The notes below the pieces were generated by a model. The model did not search any database and was not told the DNA's origin. It worked only from the letters and a program-made list of their open reading frames with translations. Of a stretch of 64,000 bases of DNA, positions 58,671 through 64,000 are shown piece after piece. The stretch comes from CAYGYG01 sp964354155. GTDB taxonomy: Bacteria; Hydrothermota; Tepidihabitantia; SM23-42; CAYGYG01. The DNA is taken from assembly GCA_964354155.1 (NCBI GenBank), contig CAYGYG010000002.1, positions 62,001 to 126,000 on the forward strand. Reading direction: 5' to 3'. Position 1 is the stretch's first letter. Each line of letters starts with the position of its first letter. The position numbers were made by a program, and so were the translations under genes.

Positions 58671-60229
58671 GTTCTTATCCTTTTCACCATCCAATCACTT
58701 ATCTCCTCGCGCCACTTACGCACCAAGTCGATCCGGCGCGTGATGCCGACCGGGCCGGTTTCGACCGGCCGGGGCCGCCAGCGAATGCGCTCGAGCCGGA
58801 TTTGGGGCCGAATCGGCACCAAGGCCTCGTGACCGGCGCGTACGATACGCAGGCGGAATGAGCGCAGCGCCTCGCTCGTCGTGATCTTGAGGGTTGTGCC
58901 GTCCAGAACTACCGAAAACTGGACCTTCGAGCGTTTTCGCCACCACTGCGCATAGTCCCGTAGATTGGTGATTGACACTGCGGGATTGTTGATCATCGCC
59001 TCAATGAGTTTCGTGATCACGGTTTTATGGGCGTGGCCCGGATGGTGATAGAAAAATGCCGGTTGCCCACTCGCCAGGCAGTGCTGCAGCGCGGCCCTGA
59101 AGTAATCACCCATCGCGGCGTCGTCACCGCCGGCCCGCGCGAGCCGTCCGATGCAGATGGGGTGGATTGGAATCTGCAGGTGCTGGTAGGTTGAAGCGCT
59201 TCCCACCGGGACAAAAGGCAGATCATCATAGTCTAGGGTGAATTCCGAACTGTATGTGATGCCGAGTGCATCCAGGCTGGCGGCGAGCGGCTCGTTCCAT
59301 ACGCCGTGCGGAGCGACAAACCCGCAAATCGGGATTTTCGCTTGATGCAGCAGGGTCATACCCTGCCTGATGTTGGCCAGGTTGGCGGCCATCGTATCGT
59401 AAACCCGGTGCTCGAAACCGTGCAGGCCGATGTTCTGTCCTTGCCGGCTCATGGCGGCGAAGCGCGGGACCGTGTCGGTTACGTCTTTGAGGTTGACGAA
59501 CCAGTCAAGCCTGAGGCAGTACTTCCGGGCCAGGGCAAAGAGCTCCTGGATGTCACGGGCCGGGGCGCGGTCGACGTCGATGCGTAGTCCGAAGCTGGTG
59601 CGACAGCCATTGGGATGGTACCAGGCATGGACCAGGGGAAGATGGCGCAATTGATGAAGCAGGATCAGGACGTTTGCGATCACTCTCCTGACTTCGCCTT
59701 TTGAAACCAGGGCAACTTTCTCGGAAGGGCGGGGCAGCCGCCGGCCGAGGATGAAGTCTTTGCGCGCAGTGCGGCGGTCAAGGATTGCGTCGTTGACGTC
59801 GAAGGGCACCAGGATGAAGTGCCCGGCCCGATGCGTACCTCGAACCAGGGCGCGGCGTCCGTTTTCGAGGAACCCGGTGTCGGCGGCACGGCCGACGTAG
59901 CCGCGCGCGAAGATGTCCAGGGGCCGGGCGTGGCTGAACACCAAGCTCGTGTCGGGCAAGACGCGCTTGATGAAAGCCGGCCGAGCCTTGACCAGCCCGG
60001 TCGGCAAGAAGTGAGCGATACTTGACAGGACCGCACCGCCGGCCGCGAGGTACTGCTCCACGGCCCGGGCATCGGCGTGGCTCAAGGGACCGCTGACCAC
60101 CAGGGCACTATAGGATCCCGGGTCGACGCGCGACCAGTCGGCGACGATTTCAAACGGCACCCCTTCCTGGTTCAACAGCAACTGCCACCCGGGGGCGGAT
60201 TTAGTAAGACCGACTATGATTCTCTGCAT
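58667..60229 (-). CDS. Polysaccharide deacetylase-like protein
   Basis: 520 residues without signal peptide. An N-terminal ~200-residue part resembles a glutamine-amidotransferase/ThuA-like fold (YSALVVSGPLSHADARAVEQYLAAGGAVLSS). Residues ~215-420 are a NodB-like deacetylase: FGLRIDVDRAPARDIQELFALARKYCLRLDWFVNLKDV with an Asp pair, IGLHGFEHRVYD with the metal histidines, and FYHHPGHAHKTVITKLIEAM. It would remove acetyl groups from an amino sugar of the glycan. Starts 16 bases inside the flippase gene and ends in an ATGA overlap with the next. Confidence 0.75.
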   Translation of the reverse strand: MQRIIVGLTKSAPGWQLLLNQEGVPFEIVADWSRVDPGSYSALVVSGPLSHADARAVEQYLAAGGAVLSSIAHFLPTGLVKARPAFIKRVLPDTSLVFSHARPLDIFARGYVGRAADTGFLENGRRALVRGTHRAGHFILVPFDVNDAILDRRTARKDFILGRRLPRPSEKVALVSKGEVRRVIANVLILLHQLRHLPLVHAWYHPNGCRTSFGLRIDVDRAPARDIQELFALARKYCLRLDWFVNLKDVTDTVPRFAAMSRQGQNIGLHGFEHRVYDTMAANLANIRQGMTLLHQAKIPICGFVAPHGVWNEPLAASLDALGITYSSEFTLDYDDLPFVPVGSASTYQHLQIPIHPICIGRLARAGGDDAAMGDYFRAALQHCLASGQPAFFYHHPGHAHKTVITKLIEAMINNPAVSITNLRDYAQWWRKRSKVQFSVVLDGTTLKITTSEALRSFRLRIVRAGHEALVPIRPQIRLERIRWRPRPVETGPVGITRRIDLVRKWREEISDWMVKRIRT

Positions 60230-61647
60230 TTGCGAAGATCGAGGGAAAAGATTCGCTGAAGATTTCTCATGTCCTGGCGGTCGATGCCGCGGATGAGTGT
60301 CAGGACGAGCCCGTAGACGGCGGCACCGATGAAAAAGCTGAGAATGATGTTGCTCGGCAGGGTAAGATATACGACGAGCCCCATGACCACCCCGGCTACG
60401 AACGGCTTGGACAAGTATCTCCAGAAGCGCAGGTCGTAAGTGGGGCGGAATTTCACATACATCAGCACGAGGGAGACGGCCTCGGCGATGACAACCGAGA
60501 GGGCGGTGCCGACCATACCGAACAGCAGGGTCAGCACGGTCACGCCGACGATATGGACCAGCATGCTGATGAAGATATTGAACGCATACTTTCTTTCCTG
60601 ATTGGCGGCAATCAACCCACAGCAGTAGATCGTATTCAACACGGTGAGCACAAAGAACCAGATGATAATCCGGAACAGAACGATGCCCGGACCATAGTCT
60701 TGACCATAGACTACGTTGATTATCGCCGGGGCCAGGACGCTGCAGCCGAACGCCAGGGGCAGAATCACGATCCCGGCCAGCTTGCCCAGGCCGGCCAGCA
60801 GGGACTTGACCCTTTCGGCACTTTCTGCATAATAGCGCGACAGGATGGGCAAGAGGACGATAAAGAGAATGCGGTCGATGATGAGGACCAAGTAGACGAG
60901 TTTGGTTGCGGCACTCAAGTAGCCGACTTCCTGGTCGCTCCTTAGGAAGCCGACGACGACAATCGGGAAATTGCGCGTGATCTCAGCGCAAATCCGGCCC
61001 AGGCCAAGGGGCAGGGCCGAACGGAAGATTTCCTTCCAGGCGGACAGCCGGAACGAGATGCCGAGTTTCCCGACCCGCACGCGATATGCGGCGAGCAGCA
61101 AAACAGTTCCGGCCAGAGTACCGCAGAACCAGAAGAACGGCACCAGGTCGATCTGGCGGGCACCGTGGACAAAGAGAATGACCAGGACCAGATAGATCAG
61201 CGGCATGACGATGTTCGAGTATCCGACGCTGGCCATCGCCTCGATGCCTTGAAAGAGCCAGTCTAAGTAGAAGACAAACGCGAATAGCGCCAGATGATAC
61301 ATAATGATTATGGATTGCAGGGCGTGAAGCCGGGGGACGACGCTGGTGAGCAGGACGACGAGGCCGAAGACCAGGATTGCCATGATGAGTCGCAGTCCGA
61401 ATATGTTCCCGACGTATTCCGGTGCCCGGGTGCGGTCTTTGGCTACTTCGCGCACGCCGATGGTGAGCAGTCCGAAGTTGATGGCGATGAAGGAGTAGGA
61501 GAAGATCGCCAGTGCGAAACTGATCTTGCCGAAACCGCCGCTGCCCAGAATCCGGGCCAGGTAAGCGGTGGCGACGAAGCTCAAGAACCGGTTGAGGAGG
61601 TCGCCGGTGAAGATGGCGATGACATTCTTGGTTATCGGTCGCATCAT
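60214..61647 (-). CDS. Wzx-type polysaccharide flippase
   Basis: 477 residues with 12-14 hydrophobic segments. The N-terminus TGDLLNRFLSFVATAYLARILGSGGFGKISFALAIFSYSF is characteristic of the oligosaccharide flippase (polysaccharide biosynthesis) MOP family. Exports lipid-linked repeat units across the inner membrane. Starts in an ATGA overlap with the glycosyltransferase stop; a second ATG follows immediately. No polymerase (Wzy) or chain-length regulator is seen in the window. Confidence 0.85.
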   Translation of the reverse strand: MMRPITKNVIAIFTGDLLNRFLSFVATAYLARILGSGGFGKISFALAIFSYSFIAINFGLLTIGVREVAKDRTRAPEYVGNIFGLRLIMAILVFGLVVLLTSVVPRLHALQSIIIMYHLALFAFVFYLDWLFQGIEAMASVGYSNIVMPLIYLVLVILFVHGARQIDLVPFFWFCGTLAGTVLLLAAYRVRVGKLGISFRLSAWKEIFRSALPLGLGRICAEITRNFPIVVVGFLRSDQEVGYLSAATKLVYLVLIIDRILFIVLLPILSRYYAESAERVKSLLAGLGKLAGIVILPLAFGCSVLAPAIINVVYGQDYGPGIVLFRIIIWFFVLTVLNTIYCCGLIAANQERKYAFNIFISMLVHIVGVTVLTLLFGMVGTALSVVIAEAVSLVLMYVKFRPTYDLRFWRYLSKPFVAGVVMGLVVYLTLPSNIILSFFIGAAVYGLVLTLIRGIDRQDMRNLQRIFSLDLRKCRES

Positions 61648-62708
61648 GCTCCGAGCAGGTTGTCGACCAGTTGATACAGGTCCCGGCGCCGTCTGGTCAG
61701 GGGGACATTGTCGGCGATCCGGTCTCGGGCGGCCCGGGCCGCAGCCGGGCCCATGCCCAGAGCCTTGAAAATCGCCGCGGCGGTTTGGCCGGCGTCGCCG
61801 TATTCAACCAAGAAACCGGTGCGGCCGATCGCGGTCGGGATGCCTCCTCTCCTGGTTCCGACCGGAATGCACCCGCAGAGCATCGCTTCGCACAGCGCAT
61901 TGGGCAGGCCTTCCCGCATCGACAACTGACAATAGACGGTGGCTTTCTGATAATAACCCAGGAGTTCGGCGTGGGGGACCGGGTTGAAGAGTCTGACGTT
62001 GCCGGGCAGTCCGGCGGTCTCCAATTCGCGTGCCGCCGGGCCGAAGACACCTACGACCCAGAACCGGGCCGCGGGCACCCGGGCCGCGGCCCGGATGAAA
62101 GTATCGATGCCCTTGAGCCGGATCCGCGTTTTGTCCGGGCACCAGGCTACGGTCAGGACGACTTCTTCTTTCTCGGTGGCCGCCGGGCGCCAGAAATCAA
62201 TATCATAGCCCGTGGGTAGACAGCGGACGTTCTTCAGGGCAGGGCCTACATTCGTGCTGATGTCGCTGGCCAGCGATTGGTCGACAATCAGGACCCGGTC
62301 GGCCCGGCGCAGCGCAAAGCGTCCCAGCCGTGCTCGCCAGGGATTGACGAACGCGCCGTAGCCCAGCTCCGGAACCCTTGCGACGTCGATCCCGCCGACC
62401 ACGATGACGACCGGCTTGCCCAGAAGGCGGCCGATAAGGACGACGAGGGCGGCACTGACCGTGCCAAACCAGCAGAAGGCAAGGTCAACGGAAAACATAC
62501 TCCTGACCAGGTGATGCGCAATCGCAAACCAGGCACCATAAGTCGAGTTCACTTCGTACCTTTCTTTGAGTATTTGCTCATCGATACGGACAAATGGCAA
62601 TGGTGCAAACGAGGTGAAGAGAATACGGGGTCTCCGGCGTTTCATCGCCGGACCGCGCAATCCGGCGTCCGCGATCAAGGTGTTGCGGTCAACCCGGGCG
62701 CCGTTCAT
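61644..62708 (-). CDS. GT4-type glycosyltransferase
   Basis: 354 residues from ATG 62708 in an ATGA overlap with the epimerase stop; the frame continues far upstream inside that gene but is only its shadow. PRILFTSFAPLPFVRIDEQILKERYEVNSTYG opens a GT-B N-terminal half; VVLTVAWCPDKTRIRLKGIDTFIRAAARVPAARFWVVG and MREGLPNALCEAMLCGCIPVGTRRGG give the nucleotide-sugar half with the E-x7-E motif. Cytoplasmic. Sits between epimerase and flippase. Confidence 0.85.
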   Translation of the reverse strand: MNGARVDRNTLIADAGLRGPAMKRRRPRILFTSFAPLPFVRIDEQILKERYEVNSTYGAWFAIAHHLVRSMFSVDLAFCWFGTVSAALVVLIGRLLGKPVVIVVGGIDVARVPELGYGAFVNPWRARLGRFALRRADRVLIVDQSLASDISTNVGPALKNVRCLPTGYDIDFWRPAATEKEEVVLTVAWCPDKTRIRLKGIDTFIRAAARVPAARFWVVGVFGPAARELETAGLPGNVRLFNPVPHAELLGYYQKATVYCQLSMREGLPNALCEAMLCGCIPVGTRRGGIPTAIGRTGFLVEYGDAGQTAAAIFKALGMGPAAARAARDRIADNVPLTRRRRDLYQLVDNLLGA

Positions 62709-63568
62709 CGGAGCCGCAGCCACAACGAGGCCCGCGTTTTGTGCAGGGCGGTTTTCTCCTGCAGCTTGCCGAAGAGCCACCGGCCCTGGCAGAGCATGCT
62801 GTTGGCGTACCCCTGCCAGGATTGGGCAGTTCGTCCCAGCCCGGGTGTTCGGGAGAGGCGGCTTGCGGATTTGAGCAGCGCGATGTGCAGGCGGTGATAC
62901 TCCTGAGAGGCGAGGCGGAAGATCGGGAAGAGGTCGTAGCGGGTCCAGTAGCCGGTGTCGTAGCAGGATACGATTCGCTTCAGGCACGAAAGGCCGTTTT
63001 CGTAAAGACTCCGGGCGCGAGCAACACCGTGAAGTCGGCCCAGGTCGTGTAGGCCAAACAGCGTGAACACAAAACCGTTGAGCACCAGCGAAGGGGGATT
63101 ACTGGGATATTCTTCGTAGAAATCGCCCCACTCCGTGCGCGCCAGGACGCCGCCCTGACCAACCGTACGGCCGAACGGTTCAAGTGCGCGCCGGGCACAA
63201 GCCAAGTACTGGTTCTGACCAAGCAGGGCCGCCATCCGGGCCAGAAAGCCGATGGCCTGGCCCTGAACCAGGGCGCTGATCCAGCGCCGCCCGATGCCGT
63301 AGTAGGGGCTGGCCATGTCGATAAACCAGACGTCATCGCACTGGGCCGCCACGAGCCAATCGGCAAGTCGAATTGCGCGGTCCCGATAGGGCGACTCTTT
63401 GGTTTCGATGTAGCGGTTGTAATAGTGTAATCCCCAGTTCGCAACGGTGATGGGATGACACATCCGGCGAACCCCGGGCAGGTGCACATAGGGAATGCCC
63501 TGCTCATCGAATTGGACCGGGTGGAGGTCGGCGCGGGTAAATGCATAGTGGTACGCAGTGAGTTCCAT
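62705..63568 (-). CDS. D-glucuronyl C5-epimerase-like protein
   Basis: 287 residues with no signal peptide. Matches the C-terminal domain of heparan/heparosan C5-epimerases: PITVANWGLHYYNRYIETKESPYRDRAIRLADWLVA, RRWISALVQGQAIGFLARMAALLG, GDFYEEYPSNPPSLVLNGFVFTLFGLHDLGRLHG and a CYDTGYWTRYDL segment. It is shorter than animal enzymes, as in bacteria. It may convert GlcA to IdoA units or act on another uronosyl glycan. First gene of the operon; start ATG lies nine bases from the -10 box. Confidence 0.8.
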   Translation of the reverse strand: MELTAYHYAFTRADLHPVQFDEQGIPYVHLPGVRRMCHPITVANWGLHYYNRYIETKESPYRDRAIRLADWLVAAQCDDVWFIDMASPYYGIGRRWISALVQGQAIGFLARMAALLGQNQYLACARRALEPFGRTVGQGGVLARTEWGDFYEEYPSNPPSLVLNGFVFTLFGLHDLGRLHGVARARSLYENGLSCLKRIVSCYDTGYWTRYDLFPIFRLASQEYHRLHIALLKSASRLSRTPGLGRTAQSWQGYANSMLCQGRWLFGKLQEKTALHKTRASLWLRLR

Positions 63569-63577
63569 TGCCGGTCA

Positions 63578-63605
63578 AGTATACATTGTTTGCCGCTTAA
63601 GTCAA
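63578..63605 (-). promoter_or_regulatory. Promoter of glycan operon
   Basis: Minus strand TTGACT, 16-bp spacer, TATACT, then nine bases and the epimerase ATG: very short leader. Confidence 0.7.
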
Positions 63606-63611
63606 CCTCGG

Positions 63612-63765
63612 CTTGGCCAAGGCAGTGTGCAGCCCCATAAATGACTTACATGTAAGAATCTAATTTTATAGCACACTGAAGGGGTGTGGGGAAGAGGCGT
63701 CCCCACGCTTTTGGGGTAATCCGCCTGAGGCGGGTTGGAAGTGTCGTGTCTTGTGAACAAGACTA
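63612..63765. other. Run of palindromes and hairpins before the serine hydrolase gene
   Basis: CTTGGCCAAG (63612), CTTACATGTAAG (63645), GTGGGGA/TCCCCAC hairpin (63686-63706), CCGCC-TGA-GGCGG (63721-63733) and a GTCTTGT/ACAAGAC stem (around 63745-63765) flanked by GTCGTGTC and a later GACACGAC. No coding frame is convincing. It may be an operator cluster or a structured RNA read from the glycan side. Confidence 0.45.
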
Positions 63766-63812
63766 ATGTAAATGAATTTGCGGGACACGACAGTAGCGCC
63801 GTGGCTTGTGCA

Positions 63813-63840
63813 TTGACACGCACTTCCCGTTAGTTATAAT
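63813..63840 (+). promoter_or_regulatory. Consensus promoter of serine hydrolase gene
   Basis: TTGACA, 16-bp spacer, TATAAT, all twelve consensus bases. ATG follows seven bases after the -10 box: leaderless. Confidence 0.8.
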
Positions 63841-63847
63841 GAGGGCG

Positions 63848-64000
63848 ATGACCGGTTTTGGCAGGCTTGATGCGTATCTTAAAGAGTGCGTCAGTGCCGG
63901 CTATTTCCCGGGCGCGGTGGTGCTGGCGGGTAATGTTCGCGAAGATCTCTTCTTCGAAATCTACGGCCAGGCTCAGGTTGAGCCGGTCTTGCGTCCGATG
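63848..64000 (+). CDS. Class C beta-lactamase-like serine hydrolase (3' end missing)
   Basis: 51 codons to the window edge. FGRLDAYLKECVSAGYFPGAVVLAG...FFEIYGQAQVEPVLRPM matches the N-terminus of the beta-lactamase/transpeptidase-like family (PF00144): helix, SGxFPGAVVLxG strand, YGxAxxEP turn. The SxxK catalytic motif lies beyond the window. No signal peptide, so cytoplasmic as read. Esterase or peptidase function possible. Confidence 0.7.
   Translation, partial: MTGFGRLDAYLKECVSAGYFPGAVVLAGNVREDLFFEIYGQAQVEPVLRPM

Noticed and set aside
62709..62987. N-terminal extension of the glycosyltransferase at 61644
   Set aside because: The extension lies inside the epimerase gene and is proline/arginine-rich without homology; the ATGA overlap at 62708 is the natural start.
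1..64000. Alternative genetic code with UGA as an amino acid
   Set aside because: UGA ends several well-supported genes here (for example 3004, 3915, 15005 and 36671), so it is a normal stop.

Overview
This 64 kb window is a piece of bacterial chromosome. At least eleven genes encode exported beta-propeller or enzyme-like proteins that end in a Por-secretion-like C-terminal sorting domain (PNP motif, then Y/FDxxGR, then AGVYF...K.V). Together with SBBP, LVIVD and FG-GAP propellers, lipoproteins and a TTG-started ribosomal protein S20, this points to the FCB side of the bacteria, most likely an uncultivated lineage such as candidate division WOR-3 (Stahlbacteria). That placement is inferred from protein style; no rRNA or universal marker other than S20 is present. 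Genes are close-packed, and UGA serves as a normal stop.

Layout. 1-13.1 kb: exported proteins (propeller tail; serine protease-TPR; LVIVD propeller; a 1652-residue glycosidase-like multidomain protein), interrupted by two HEPN-like hypotheticals around an IS256-type transposase scrap. 13.1-16.7 kb: a scrap region with a truncated tRNA-Arg(CCU), several dispersed repeats, an orphan promoter, a ParE-type and a HicAB toxin-antitoxin pair. 16.8-25.6 kb: two SBBP propellers, an M16 peptidase lipoprotein and a 1239-residue cyclase-ATPase-TPR regulator. 26.0-38.3 kb: a co-directional run, probably one operon, with OprP-like porin, lamin-tail lipoprotein, CotH kinase, three tandem arylsulfotransferase-like proteins, SBBP propeller, membrane-fusion-like protein, VTC polyphosphate polymerase and DUF4956 membrane protein. 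38.4-42.1 kb: a second cyclase-ATPase-TPR paralogue, so the run has the two paralogues on either side. 42.2-46.5 kb: an FG-GAP gene with an in-frame UGA and a 922-residue protein with twelve GDD-Y repeats. 46.7-54.3 kb: CrtI-like oxidoreductase, three lipoproteins (one an NlpC/P60 pseudoenzyme), MurJ, a GAF-GGDEF cyclase and rpsT. 54.3-63.6 kb, minus strand: a deacetylase/nitroreductase/DUF2723 operon and a five-gene surface-glycan operon linked by stop-start overlaps. The window ends in the start of a class-C beta-lactamase-like serine hydrolase.

Two genome-wide features stand out. Sigma70-like promoters can be read before many genes and nearly all have a 16-bp spacer. About half of them place the start codon only 5-11 bases after the -10 box (leaderless messages), while genes for exported proteins keep a leader with a Shine-Dalgarno site. 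Second, degenerate 6-12 bp word repeats fill intergenic DNA and also invade the coding DNA of the sorting-domain linkers, with one ~100 bp cassette shared almost base for base by two unrelated exported proteins.
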